Positions 52,257-63,545 are shown, counted from the first letter of the stretch. The stretch: DNA of 64,000 bases from Turnera subulata (GCA_028386065.3 JAKUCV010002211.1:62001-126000); one strand, 5' to 3'. Program-made: numbers and translations. Notes: generated by a model from the sequence alone, not told the origin.

Positions 52257-52843
52257 ATGCCTGCTCCATCGTTCGTCTTCTTCGTCGAAGGTGCCTCCCT
52301 CGGAGGAAGAAACCGGCTGGCCTACAGCATGATCAACGAACGTCCAGAGGAATTACCGAACGAGCTCGGCAGGATGCCCCGTCTGGTCTTCGTCGACGAA
52401 CTCTACTCGTCGAGGTTCTTCGTCACTCCCATGGAAGAGACGTTCTTCTTAGAGGACCAAGGTACCTTGAGGACCTCCTTCTACGGCTCGGCCAAAAACC
52501 ACAGAGCATGCCCAGAGTGACTTGGTTACCCCCAACTTGGCCAAAGGCCCGACTGCTGGTGTGGAACTGCGGGGGAATCGGTAGGCGTTCCCAAGAGTTC
52601 TCGCATACCCTAAGGGACCTGAAGAACCAGTACAAGCCCAACATGGTTCTTCTCACGGAGGCCCAGTGGCAGCCTGAAGACGATCACGGTGTCATCCCAC
52701 TTCGGTTCCCTCCAGCAAACCGGTTCGAGCTTACTGACCAGAACAACACAGGCGGCATGTGGTTCTCGTGGAACGACAGCATCAGGGTCAACATTAACAA
52801 TGACCCCAATAGCTTTAGGGTCAACATTGTGCCGAGAAGATGA
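52257..52843 (+). pseudogene. ORFb of element A, frameshifted by a deletion
   Basis: The first part reads MPAPSFVFFVEGASLGGRNR to FLEDQ and then leaves frame after TSFYGSA, because 97 bp present in element B are missing near 52494. The second part, in another frame from 52508, reads WPKARLLVWNCGGIGRRSQE, PNMVLLTEAQWQPED, GGMWFSWNDSIRVNI and ends RVNIVPRR. The second part resembles the N-terminal strand-turn region of LINE-type endonucleases (WNCRG, then a Glu in LLTE, then GG.W..WN). See the intact copy at 62862-63545. Confidence 0.7.
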
Positions 52844-52926
52844 ATATTTTTTTTAAAAAATATCAATGTAATAATAATATTAGTAATATTAATAATATTT
52901 ATGTTTCTGCATATTTATGGCATCAT

Positions 52927-52980
52927 TTACCTCTTATGTGAATGTTCTGTGGCAAGCTGGCGTCCCTCGACTGGATCCAT
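52927..52980 (-). pseudogene. Relic of the gag start in element A (17 codons)
   Basis: On the minus strand, about 90 bp after the primer-binding site, ATGGATCC opens a 17-codon frame MDPVEGRQLATEHSHKR and stops. The gag-pol element starts Gag with MDPVGG at the equivalent place. Element B has the same relic with one residue changed. Confidence 0.65.
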
Positions 52981-53065
52981 AATGTACTAGTAATAAACAA
53001 ATGGAGCGAACTATGCAAACAAGAACAACAAACACACAAGGACTACCCAATAAGACCTAACGCCC

Positions 53066-53077
53066 GCTCCGCTACCA
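53066..53077 (-). other. Primer-binding site of element A
   Basis: TGGTAGCGGAGC on the minus strand, three bases from the LTR end; identical to the site of the gag-pol element and of element B. Confidence 0.8.
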
Positions 53078-53080
53078 AAA

Positions 53081-55921
53081 CGAAATGCCCCGACCCGTAT
53101 TTACCGTACATAGTAAACACGTGTCGGAACTGTAACGACCCGACCAAACAAGGCCCAGCATACAGTGTATACAACAGAAACTCTGGCTCAACAGCCCAAA
53201 ATATAAACATTAGAAATCTGGCCCTTCGGCCCAACATCAAAACATATCACCCGAACCCGGGAACATCAATAACATCACAACCGGTCCAAGGCCCAACAAT
53301 AACAATAATCAGCACTGCGAAAGACTTTTAAAACTCACAAAGACACTGTATGTGACACTGATGCAAACTAATGGACCCAAGTCCAGTCCAAGGGATAACG
53401 CCGCAACCTGTCTGGAATACATCATACCTGAACCACAAATAACTCAACCTACGGGATGAAAGCCCGCAGGTGAGGGGTGAGTCCGAAGTGCCCACCGGGT
53501 AAAACCCATAAGCAAATATACATATACAAGCAACCGTAAATTTCCAAGTCACATCACCAAAAATTAACTAAGGTTCTCATGAACCTTAAATACACACTTG
53601 TGATTCTAGACACGCTATTCCAATTTTATTATTAGGGCCCCTATCACTAGTTAAATGGTGGCCGTCGCCTGGTAGTCAAGCTAGCTAGCCCGTGGACCCC
53701 GCCCTAGTATCTCCACGTTTAACTGGCACAGACAGGAAGCAGACCCCAAGCACACTCTCCCCAGCACCATAAATAAAAGACTACCATCTGGCTGTTCCAA
53801 TATTTAACCGTGACTTACTAGATGTCTAAGTGTTTCCATTTTATTAATATTACCATTTTAGTCTTGATACCACAATACTGTTAACCAACCATCAACTCAT
53901 TATCCCGAGCAGGCTCGCAGCCTCTCCGCTCGTTCGGATAATTATCAATACCACTTAACAATCAGATTCCATATAATAATGTTCCGGTACTCAAATCATG
54001 TCAATCTCACAGACAACAACAACAACGGTAAATTTATCATCACTAACATCATCAACATCAACAACAATCAACACTTATCACAACAACCATTCACAACCAC
54101 AAGTATAGTATCATATCAGCAAACATCACACACAGTGAACAAATAGCAACTTGATATCACGGGCAGTATATAAATATTTACTTATCCTCACCTTTGCCGA
54201 TTACTCAACTCTGAAAACAACATCCGGTCCGACGCCGGCTCCTCGGTAAACTGCCCGATATCAAAACCTATACAACAAAACACCATGCTCACATAAATGC
54301 AAATAATCGGTATGCTATGATGCCAAAAATGGTAAATTAAACCCCCCTCGGTTATACGTCATCATCTCCATAAAATTATCTTTTACCATAATTAAAACTT
54401 TTCCGAAAATATTTCGTATGTATATAAGGGTACAAAAATATATTTTCAAAGCTATTAAATCAAAGTATTTCATAAAATAATATACTTTTTCCAAATTAAT
54501 AAACAACAAACTTTTTTTCTGGAAGTTATATCATATATATGTATTTTTCTCAAAATTATTTCCATAAAATATATTACTTGCCAAAATATAATTACCAAAT
54601 ATTATTATCTAAAAAAAATATATAAAATAATAATATGCTATATAGTATTTTTCAGAAAATATATAATCATAAAAACTGATTTCTGAAAATAAATACAAAT
54701 TTATGAATATACATATATTTTCTAAAGACAAAATACATTAAAAGAAACAATTATATAACAACATAATTATATATTTTCAGAAATATTAACTATGTAAAAT
54801 ATATATATTTTCAGAAAAATATCCCCTTTCATTTTTATTTAATTTAACAGATTATAAATATATATATATATATGTTTTTTTCTAAAGAAAAATCGGACTG
54901 GGCCATGAATAGTGCCGGTCCAGACCAAGACAAGGAGCCCAGCACAGGCCTGCCAAGGCCCGGCCCAGCACCAGCCCATAGCCCAACCCAGGAGGTCGCG
55001 ACCCGGACATGCACGCGGGTCAAACAAAACAAGATCTGCTCACCTCAGGTCAGCGGCGGCGGCGCGACGACAAGCGATAGAGGAGGAAGGGCGAGCACAC
55101 CAACAGCAGAGGCGGACGAGGGCGACTCCATGGGCGGTGAAAACCCGGGCGCGACGGCGCTAGAGGCTGAGCAGAGACGCGGGGAGCTGGATCCGTGGGT
55201 CAACGCTTGCCGGCAGCGCGTCTCGCGGCGGAAAGCGACGGGGAGGGCGGCGTTCAGTCGGCGACGGCGTGGCGAGCTCGATGGTGGCGGCGATGCAGCG
55301 AACGGCGGCGTGGAACTCTTCCTGGTGAACAGTGGCAGGGAGGAGTTGACGAACTGTTTCCGGGTTTTCTCTTCTTTTTTTTTTCTATTTTCTTTCTTCC
55401 TTTTTCTTTTATTTTCTGTATTTTTTATTTTTTTTTATTTTTTTTTTCTTCTTCTCTGTTTTTTTCTCGATTTTCCTTTTTTTTCCTTTTTTTTCTCTCT
55501 TTTTTTTTCTTTTTTTCCTCTCTTTTTTTTTCCTCTTTTTTTTTTCTTCTTCCTTCCTTCTTCCTCCCCTTCTTCTGCCCGATTTCCTTTTATAAGGCGT
55601 GAATGAACTATGATGGCGGCTTGCTCAATAATGCAGCTTGTCTGCATTATGGAGCGAGTCCGATCCGGACCAGAAAATAACTACATACCCTTTTAGTTAT
55701 TTCCGATGTGATTTTTCTGAGGATTCCGGGACCCGAAAAATACCAAATTTGGTCCGTAAAATCGATGAAAAAATCCCGAGCGCGGAAAAAACCTCGGTTA
55801 CAAAAAACAATGCCCGATTTACCTTGAATTAATTACCCATGATTAATTCATTCGGTAAATTACTGTATAACGACTTTTACAGTCCTGGTAAAAATACCAA
55901 ATTTTTACCCGGGCTGTTACA
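53081..55921 (-). repeat. 5' LTR of element A
   Basis: 2841 bp. Sense-strand order: TGTAACAGCCCGGGTAAAAA, a polypurine segment (complement of 55369-55570), a GC-rich segment closed by GAGGTGAGCAGATC at about 55044, an AT-rich stretch, AGCGGAGAGGCTGCGAGCC near 53930, GCTGGGGAGAGTGTGC near 53760, and the TTTCATCCCGTAGGTTGAG block near 53440. It ends GGTAAATACGGGTCGGGGC. It lacks the palindrome array of the other two LTR families. Confidence 0.88.
55369..55570 (+). repeat. Pyrimidine tract in the LTR of element A
   Basis: About 200 bp of T-rich sequence with scattered C, polypurine on the LTR sense strand. A comparable tract lies in the LTR of element B at about 60785-61065. The gag-pol element has only a short purine run near 3320 at the matching position. 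Confidence 0.8.
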
Positions 55922-56683
55922 TGCCAATTCGAATAAAGAAATGCTCCCTATTATTTTTTTTTTTCGATTATATACTGTCATAGTTCATTGCATCATCTAT
56001 CCTATATAGACAAGGTCAGGATTGGAATCTTAATGCCATCATCAAACAATACGGATATCAATCACACTTCCTTCTAAACCCCAATTATTTCTTGTCTCTC
56101 TGTTATGGACTTCTGGTGATTGGTGCAGATCTTCCAAGGATAAGCAATTTCTTTGGTAGGAATGCCATCCAAAAAAATATTATTCCTATTTTTTTTTCTC
56201 GTGGGTATAGAGAGCCCAACGAGTTTCAGTCATGATTATCTATCAAAAACATTAAAGTTGGTATAATGTATATAAAAAAAAAAGTATTATATTCATAATA
56301 AAAAATTCTAGTTGGTTATAGTGTTTATATTAAGTATGCTACATAGTAAGTATGCTAGTAGGCAGTGGAAACAATAAAATTTAAAAGTGTACTAGAGGTC
56401 TACTACTGAGTGCCATGTGTCACTTCGGGTGTTTTTTTTTTTTTTTTAGTCTTTGGATGGGAGAGTGGAGGGGAATTGGAAAATATTAATGTTGTTCAAC
56501 TCGGACCAGAGGTTGACCCATTCTGGATTCCGGGTCGTAGTTTTCCAGATAAATAATAGCCAAACTTAGGTTCAACCGGAAATTTATAAAGAAATTATTA
56601 ATTCGGAAAGGAAACCATGTCGGGTCACGGTTAATTGGGTTCAACAGCTCAGTCTGGTCTGAGTTTGACAACACTGAAAAATA
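55922..56683. other. Spacer between element A and the fold-back element
   Basis: No gene recognised. AT-rich with several homopolymer runs. Confidence 0.5.
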
Positions 56684-57568
56684 GAGTAAATGATATATTT
56701 AGGGTCTGTACTATTTCAAAAGTATCGTTTGGGGATCTGTACTTTTTTTTGTCCCTTTTACGGGTCTGTACTCTTATTTTTTGTTCCTTTTAGGGGTCTC
56801 GGGCAGTCCACATCATCAGCGGGGCTTCCCGAGACCCCTAAAAGGAACGAAAAATAAGAGTACAGACCCGTAAAAGGGACAAGAAATAGTATAGACCCCA
56901 AATAGTACGGACCCTATAACTTCTCGTCTGGAACTAATAACTCATTATGGCCCTTTTCTTGTTCCCGGTCGTTTCCTTAGGGGTTAGGACATCAATTTTC
57001 TGTTATTTTTTCAAATTTCGAGGAGAGTGGAGACTAATACTGTCCTTTACACTATGTTAAAATAAGAACGAGGTAAAAAAATTAAACCAAAATGAGTTTT
57101 GGACGAGAAGTTATGGCCATTTTCGAATTTACCGCACGAGTTTTATGCTAATTTTTCAAATTTTGAGCTAAGCCAGGAGACTGATACTATCCATTAGACC
57201 ATGTGAAAATAATAATGAGAAAAAAAAATTGAACCATAACAAGTTCCAGACAAGAAGTTATGACCATTTTCGACTTTACGGTAGTTTCCCTAGGGTTAGT
57301 ACACGAGTTTTCGCATATATAGGGTCCGTACTATTTCAAAAGTATAGTTTGGGAGTCTGTACTATTACTTGTCCCTTTTATGGGTCTGTACTCTTATTTT
57401 TTGTTCCTTTTAGGGGTCTCGGGCAGCCCCGCTGATGACGTGGACTGCCCGAGACCCCTAGAAGGGACGAAAAATATGAGTATAGACCTGTAAAAGGGAC
57501 AAAAAAATAGTACAGACCTCCAAACGATACTTTTGAAATAGTACAGACCCTAAATATGTCATTTACTC
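56684..57568. mobile_element. Nested fold-back element
   Basis: The outer ends GAGTAAATGATATATTTAGG and, inverted, GAGTAAATGACATATTTAGG pair with each other. Each half is itself a palindrome of about 230 bp (about 56697-56925 and 57319-57557) centred on GGGTCTCGGGCAG...CCCGAGACCCC. The middle (56930-57310) holds two imperfect direct copies of a segment with GACGAGAAGTTATGGCCATT / GACAAGAAGTTATGACCATT. There is no coding capacity. A-rich flanks prevent a clean target-duplication call. Confidence 0.8.
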
Positions 57569-58402
57569 CTAAAAAATATGTTGGATTAAGGTAATTAACA
57601 TGTGCACTGTGGCTATTAATGAGCTAATTAGTGATAATTGGTCTTTAGGCTTAATTATCTAACCATGAGTTTAATTAGTTTTGATTATAACAAACCATAG
57701 TTAGGATTATTATATTCTACCCTTAAAATACCTAAACCATAGATGTGATTTGATCCTTAGGGTGAGAAGTGAGTGGAATAGGTGTAAGAGCAAGTGGAGT
57801 AGGGTTTGTTGAAAAAGCATGCTTGATGGGTCGCTTTCATGGTAGCTGGACTACCATCCTTGACTTTGGTGATCTTGAACTTTGGAGTCACTTGTTGGAG
57901 TAGCTCCTATACTTTAAAAACCTGGTACCCAGTTTTATTTTGACTCTGCAAATGTTTGATTAAAGGTTTGGAAAGCTCTCTCAAAGGATCAATTCGATTC
58001 AGTCCAACTTAGGATGATCAAACCTAGGAGTCTGCTAAGCATGTGCAGACCACCAGCTGGAAAAAGGAGATATGAATGTTCTGGGACCGATGATGCTAGA
58101 TCTTGAGGTAGCTGATGGTGACAGCTAGCCGTTGGATGTGGAGGCTCCAATTTCCCCGGCCTTTATAAATTGAAGCAAGACTGAAGAACTTAACTTAGAG
58201 CTCCTATTGTGAAATTCTAAGATCAAGAAAGTTGGGCTATACTTGCAGTTCTCCATTGAGTCGAATTTAATTTATACCTTGAAGGCTTGAGTATTGTGCT
58301 TAATTGTACATCTTCTTGACTTGGTCATTTGAAGATTCTTTGTTGTGATAGATAAACACATCTTAGTGGGGACTTAGGATTAGTTCTACTAAGGTGGGAT
58401 TC
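57569..58402. other. Spacer left of element B
   Basis: No gene recognised. The five bases before element B are GATTC; the matching right flank lies outside the window. Confidence 0.5.
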
Positions 58403-59017
58403 TGAAACACCCGACCAATAATTACCCGACAAATAGCAATTATCGGACAACAGTGCCGACACGTGGCACAAACAAGGTGAATATAAGAAATAACGGCCCA
58501 ACATCAAATACATGTCACCCGATCTCGGGGACATCGACACATAAATCCGGCCCATCAACCCAATACCCAAAAACACGTCACCCGAGCCCGGGGACCCAAA
58601 ATATAGCACAGGGGAAGCAATTTTAATCTCAATATCAACATATGCAAAATACGATGCAAACTAATGGATCCGAGTCCTGTCCGAGGGATAATGTCGCAGC
58701 CTGTCTGAAATGAATCATACCTGAACCACAAATAACTCAACCTACGGGATGAAAGCCCGCAGGTGAGGGGTGAGTCCGAAGTGCTCACCAACCATGAATA
58801 GACAATCAATATGCAACACTATAAAATACTCAAGGTCGAAAACAGGCATAACAGCCAAAATATACTAATCCAAAGGACTCGACTCAGAACTGGTCCAAGA
58901 CCAAAAGACTTAAACAAAAATTCAATTTCCCATTTTATCTTTCAGGGCCCCGTCACGGATAAGCTAGGGTCGTACCAGGTTATCAACCTGTTCCTGGTGC
59001 TAGATCAAAAAGAACCC

Positions 59018-59410
59018 GGGATCAACATCCCAATAACAAACTCAGGGATCAACATCCCAATCAAACCAGCATCAACATGCCCTCACAAGTAACCCAGATC
59101 ATGGCCACCACAAAACAGTCTGAAACCATCCGGTCGTACCTCTACTTACCACGTGACAATTATATCATCATCATCCAAAAACCAAATCTCAGGGAACAAC
59201 ATCCCTAACCAAAACGCCAGGAAAGACATCCCAATCCAAAACCAAGGATCGACAACCTTATCACATTTTATTATTTAATCCATTATTCTTTATACCAAAA
59301 AGACACAGGGATAAACATCCAAAAACTCAATATACGGGGATAAACATCCCAAAATCAAATCATAGGGATAAACATCCCAAAATCAATCAAGGCACTATGA
59401 TAAACATCCT
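59018..59410 (-). repeat. Expanded palindrome array in the LTR of element B
   Basis: About ten units of the type GGGATGTTGATCCC or GGGATGTTTATCCC (sense strand), for example at 59018-59031 and 59045-59058 and several near 59330-59390. The 14-mer is identical to the unit found three times in each LTR of the gag-pol element. Several variants keep the GGGAT/ATCCC arms while the loop changes. Confidence 0.8.
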
Positions 59411-60784
59411 GAATCAAACACAGCAAATGCAACACTCAACAGTGCAACAATCATCAAACACAACAACCGAGTAATATAGGCACATATCAAAGGAAATCCA
59501 TCCTCACCTTAGCCGATTACTCAATTCTGAAGACAATAACCGGTCCAAAGCTGGGTCCTTGGGAAACTGCCCGGTATCAAAACCTATACAACAAAACAAC
59601 ATGCTCACATAAATGCACATAATTGGAATGCTATGATGCCATAATCTGTAAACATCCCCGGTTATACGTCATCATCCTTATAAAATTATCTTTTACCATA
59701 ATTAAACCTTTTTCCGGAAATAATATACCACATATATATTCGGATATCATTCCAGTACAATAATTTAATTAAACTCATTTCAAAATATTTTCATAAAATA
59801 GTTACACTTTTCCCAAAATATAAACACCATAATTTTTTGGAAAATATAACATATGTATATATTTTTCCAAAATATTTTCCATAAAATATATTACATGCTA
59901 ATAATAATTTCCAAATATTATTATATTAGAAAACCATATTTCTAGAAAATATAATTATATAAACTTTATTTTTCAAAAATAAATACGAATTATAAATATA
60001 CATATATATATTTTTTAAAGACAAAATACATTTCCAAACCATTATATATCAACATAATAATTTATTTTTAGAAATATTAATTATGTATACTATATATATT
60101 TCCAAAAGTCTTCCCATAATTTTCCAGAAAAATAATAACATTTCAGAAAATATAATCTTAATATATATCTTTTTCTAAATAAACATAATATTAATTTTCT
60201 AAAACAACATATAATTATCTTAATTTTCAAAGAATCAAAGTATATATATATTTTCAAAACCCCAAACCCAGAATATTACATATAATTTTCCAAAATAATA
60301 TTTACCCTTTTTTCCAGAAATTAATTAGCAAAAAATAGTTATATATATAAATATTTACTATTTTTTTTTAAAAAAAAAAGAATGCGGATTGCCCAGGACC
60401 CAACCCAGGCGCGACCCGGAACACAACCCGACCAACACAAACGGGTCCTCACCTAGCAGTGGCGGTCGGCGGCGCGACGCAGCGCGGGGAAGGTGTCACG
60501 AGGCGCGGCGTGAGGCGTCAACTCCATAGGCGGTGGAAACTCGCCGTGGCGACGTCAGGAGGCTGAGCAGAGCGGAGGAGAAACGGATCCGCGGGTCTGC
60601 TCGCGGGTCAACTGCCCTCGGCGGCTCGTCAGGCGACTGAAAACGACGAGGACAGCGCCGTCAGGTCGACGACGTCGAGAGGAAGGCCAAGGTGGCGGCG
60701 GTGCACCGAACGGCGGCGTGGACTGGCTCGGCGTGAATAGTGGCAGGGGTAGAGGAAGATGACGACACTGTTCACACGGTTTTC

Positions 60785-61065
60785 TTCCGATGTCTCTCTT
60801 TTTTAAAAAAAAATTATTTTCTTTCTTTTCCTTCTATTTTTTGATTTTCTGATTAGGTCTTTTTTGTTCTTTTTTTTTCTTCTCTCTGTTTTTTTTCTAT
60901 TTTTTGTATTATTTTTTTATTCTTCTTGTTCTTTTCTTCTTTTTTTTTTTCCTCTCCTTTTCTTTTCTCTCCTTTTTTTTCTTTCTCTTTTTTTTTCTTT
61001 TCCTCTCTTTTTTTCTCTCCTTCCTTTCCTCTTCCTTCTTCCTCTTCCCTACTCTTTTTCTGCTT
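60785..61065 (+). repeat. Pyrimidine tract in the LTR of element B
   Basis: T-rich sequence with interspersed C, polypurine on the LTR sense strand; same relative place as 55369-55570 in element A. ORFs in it are artefacts. Confidence 0.8.
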
Positions 61066-61352
61066 TTATACACAAACATAGCCGCCTTCAATAATGCAGG
61101 CGGGTCCGATCCGGACCAGAAAATAACTGATACCCCCTTAGTTATTTTTCGGTGTGATTTTTCTGAGGATTCCGGGACCCGAAAAATACCAACTTCACGG
61201 AAAAATCACGAGCATGGGAAGAACATCGGTTACGAAAAACGACGCTCGATTTACCTTGAATTAATTACCCAAGATTAATTCAAAGTTAAATCACTGTAAA
61301 AAGACTTTTACAGTCCCGGTAAAAATACCAAATTTTTACCCGGGCTGTTACA

Positions 61353-61371
61353 GTCTACCCACCTTAAAAAG
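61353..61371 (-). other. Polypurine tract of element B
   Basis: Minus strand CTTTTTAAGGTGGGTAGAC next to the LTR start, preceded by the shared GGAATTTCGGGGACGAAATT block. Confidence 0.7.
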
Positions 61372-61497
61372 AATTTCGTCCCCGAAATTCCTTGTCTTAT
61401 CCGTGGGTCCTACCACGATAAGCTTCTGGCACACTCTGCCAGGTGTCCAAACTCAACATGAGTTACCGCTTTACCCTTAAGCGTCATCTCATCCGCT

Positions 61498-61505
61498 TAT
61501 AAATA
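61498..61505 (+). promoter_or_regulatory. TATA box ahead of ORFa (element B)
   Basis: CGCTTATAAATACC, about 42 bp before the position of the ORFa start; equivalent to 50584-50590 in element A. Confidence 0.5.
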
Positions 61506-61539
61506 CCAAACCTCATAACTGAGATACTCACTCTCAGCC

Positions 61540-61917
61540 ATAGACTCTCCACTAAGAACTAGGACGACTTCTGACTCAGAGGAGCTGAGCTATACCGGTG
61601 GTGCTGCTTTCCAAACAGACTCCGATGAAGAACCTCCGAAGAAACGCTTCAAGACAAACATCATCGGTCAAAAAGAGCACATGGTCGTCTCCAGCAGACG
61701 GCGAAAGAAGCATGCTGGCAAAGAAGCTGATGATCGAAAGGGCAAAGCAACGGCTGAAAGCAGTACTCCACTACAGACACTATCGCAGCTGAACATCTCA
61801 CTGAGGAAGGTCATCTCGGCGGTGATGCAGATAGAACTGGCGTGTGCGGAACTCTTCCCTCACATGAGAAACATACAAAAGCTTGTAAAAGACCTTGAGA
61901 AGCATGTAACTCAATAG
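61540..61917 (+). pseudogene. ORFa of element B, start codon changed to ATA
   Basis: The frame is open over the same 126 codons as in element A, but the first codon is ATA, so translation from the original start is lost. The next in-frame ATG is at 61681. The rest keeps SDEEPPKKR, KGKATAESSTPLQTLSQLN, ELFPHMRNIQKLVKDLEKHV and the final TQ. The many differences from element A are substitutions, with no net indel. AATAAA signals follow at 61950-61959. Confidence 0.6.
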
Positions 61918-62744
61918 AGTACTTCTTCTCCGTTGTAAAAACGTTATGAAATAAATAAAACAAGCTTTCTTTTTAAATCAAAACTCTTACGTTACGAAAT
62001 CTCATGTTAAACAGAAAAACAAAACATCTCAAAGCAGAACAAAAATCAACAATAAGGACATAAAATCAAACATAAAGAAGCTAAAAACAAAACTCGTTTA
62101 ACAAAACCAAAACATACAGAAGTTAAAACAAAAACATATTTTCACGATCAGCGCTCATATCGTTCATAAACATCCTCGATCTCGAGAAACGTAGCATGCA
62201 CAGCTAACGGTGACATCGATTTCCCTCGTGAAAAAGACATCCCTTAACTCGCAAGGCGATGATCACGAGCACGTCCTGTGTCCCTCGAAGAAACAACATC
62301 CACTTGTTCCCAAACTCCGCATGAGCCAAAAACGTCTGTCAGGTCTCGTATCTCTCCACGATGTCCAAACAGATGCAACCTTGTCGCACATGCACTCCAC
62401 TCGAGGTATGGTCCCATCAATCTAACCACAACGGTCACAGAAGCATGTGATAAAAGATGTAGAAAATATAGAAAAAACAATAAAAGAAACGCCAAGATAG
62501 CCAGGGCGAAAGAAAATTGTGAGATGGAAAGGGGATGAAAAACACTTGCATTTGTAGCCCAAATCACACAAAGTGATGAAGCAATAAATGAGGCAACGGC
62601 AAAATTTTCAAAAAGCAACACCTTGAAGAATGAAAACGGTTTGGAGTTTTGTGAAGGGAATCTGCTTTTCCCATCACCGAAAAATATTTAAAACTTTTCG
62701 AAAACATGTGGGGGCTATACCTTGAAAAACAGAATTTTTTTTTC

Positions 62745-62753
62745 TATAAAAGG
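62745..62753 (+). promoter_or_regulatory. TATA box ahead of ORFb (element B)
   Basis: TTCTATAAAAGGCG, 117 bp before the ORFb ATG; matches 52141-52149 in element A. Confidence 0.55.
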
Positions 62754-62861
62754 CGAAACGGTAGAAGGCGAAACCATAAAGCATCTTAAAGCAAACAAAA
62801 CGCTAAGGCAAAAGAAACCACAATACTCAGAAAAACAAAACAACAACGCGTCCAAAACACT

Positions 62862-63545
62862 ATGCCTTCACCATCATCCGTCTTCTTCGTCGAAGGTGCC
62901 TCCCTAGGCAGAAGAAACCGGCTGGCCTACAGCCTGATCAACGAGCGTCCAGAGGAACTACCGAACAAGCTCGGCAGGATGCCTCGTCTGGTCTTCGTCG
63001 ACGAACTCTACTCCTCCAGGTTCTTCGTCACTTCCATGGAAGAGACGTTCTTCCTAGAGGACCAAAGCACCTTGAGGACCTCCTTCTATGGCTCGGCCAA
63101 TTCCGTCATGTTTTTCATTTCTGAAAGACTTCAGGAATTCAACCTAGAGCCCACTTGCCATTTCCTGGACCAAGGTACCTACTACCAGCTTTCGATGACT
63201 GCCCAAAGCATGCCCAAAGTAACTCGGTTACCCCCAACTTGGCCAAAGGCCCGACTACTGGTGTGGAACTGCAGAAGAATCGCTAGGCGTTTCCAAGAGT
63301 TCTCGCGTACCCTGAGGGATCTGAAGAACCAGTACAAGCCAAACATGGTTCTGCTCACGGAGACCCAGTGGCAGCCGGAAGACAATCACTGTGTCATCCT
63401 ACTTCGGTTCCCTCCAGCAAACCGGTTCGAGCTTCCTGGCCAAAATAACTCGGGCGGTATGTGGTTCTCGTGGAACGATAGCATCAGGGTCAATATTACC
63501 ACTGACCCTAATAGCTTCAGGGTCAACGTTGTACCAAGAAGATAA
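62862..63545 (+). CDS. ORFb of element B, 227-residue protein: unknown N-terminal domain plus LINE endonuclease-like start
   Basis: An uninterrupted frame on the strand opposite to the LTRs. Residues 1 to about 120 (MPSPSSVFFVEGASLGRRNR, MPRLVFVDELYSSRFFV, MEETFFLEDQ, CHFLDQGTYYQLSM) were not recognised. From about 129 it reads WPKARLLVWNCRRIARRFQE, LRDLKNQYKPNMVLLTETQW, FPPANRFEL and NNSGGMWFSWNDSIRVNI, ending RVNVVPRR. This order (WNCR.., an E in LLTET, GG.W.SWN) resembles the first third of a plant LINE apurinic-type endonuclease; the remaining catalytic residues are missing, so nuclease activity is unlikely. A TATA box and an A-rich leader lie upstream. Element A has a frameshifted copy. 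The frame may be a captured host or LINE fragment; expression is unproven. Confidence 0.6.
   Translation: MPSPSSVFFVEGASLGRRNRLAYSLINERPEELPNKLGRMPRLVFVDELYSSRFFVTSMEETFFLEDQSTLRTSFYGSANSVMFFISERLQEFNLEPTCHFLDQGTYYQLSMTAQSMPKVTRLPPTWPKARLLVWNCRRIARRFQEFSRTLRDLKNQYKPNMVLLTETQWQPEDNHCVILLRFPPANRFELPGQNNSGGMWFSWNDSIRVNITTDPNSFRVNVVPRR

Larger units (their letters stand above)
49059..55921 (-). mobile_element. Non-autonomous LTR retroelement A with antisense genes
   Basis: Minus orientation: 5' LTR 55921-53081, primer-binding site 53077-53066, internal region 53065-50457, polypurine tract 50456-50440, and a damaged 3' LTR from 50439 down to about 49059. LTR start TGTAACAGCCCGGGTAAA, LTR end GGTCGGGGCATTTCG, PBS and PPT match the gag-pol element at 2810-12544. 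No gag-pol domain is present. The internal region carries two ORFs on the plus strand, opposite to the LTRs. A TGCCA follows the right end (55922-55926) and also occurs at 49013-49017, but the left end is eroded, so a target duplication is uncertain. Confidence 0.85.
58403..61352 (-). repeat. 3' LTR of element B
   Basis: 2950 bp. Sense-strand order: TGTAACAGCCCGGGTAAA, the polypurine tract, a GC-rich segment with donor-like AGGTGAGGACC (GT at 60452), about 700 bp of AT-rich sequence, a palindrome array (59410-59018), the block TTTCATCCCGTAGGTTGAG (about 58755), and the end GTCGGGTGTTTCA. The right LTR start at 63789 matches. Confidence 0.88.
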
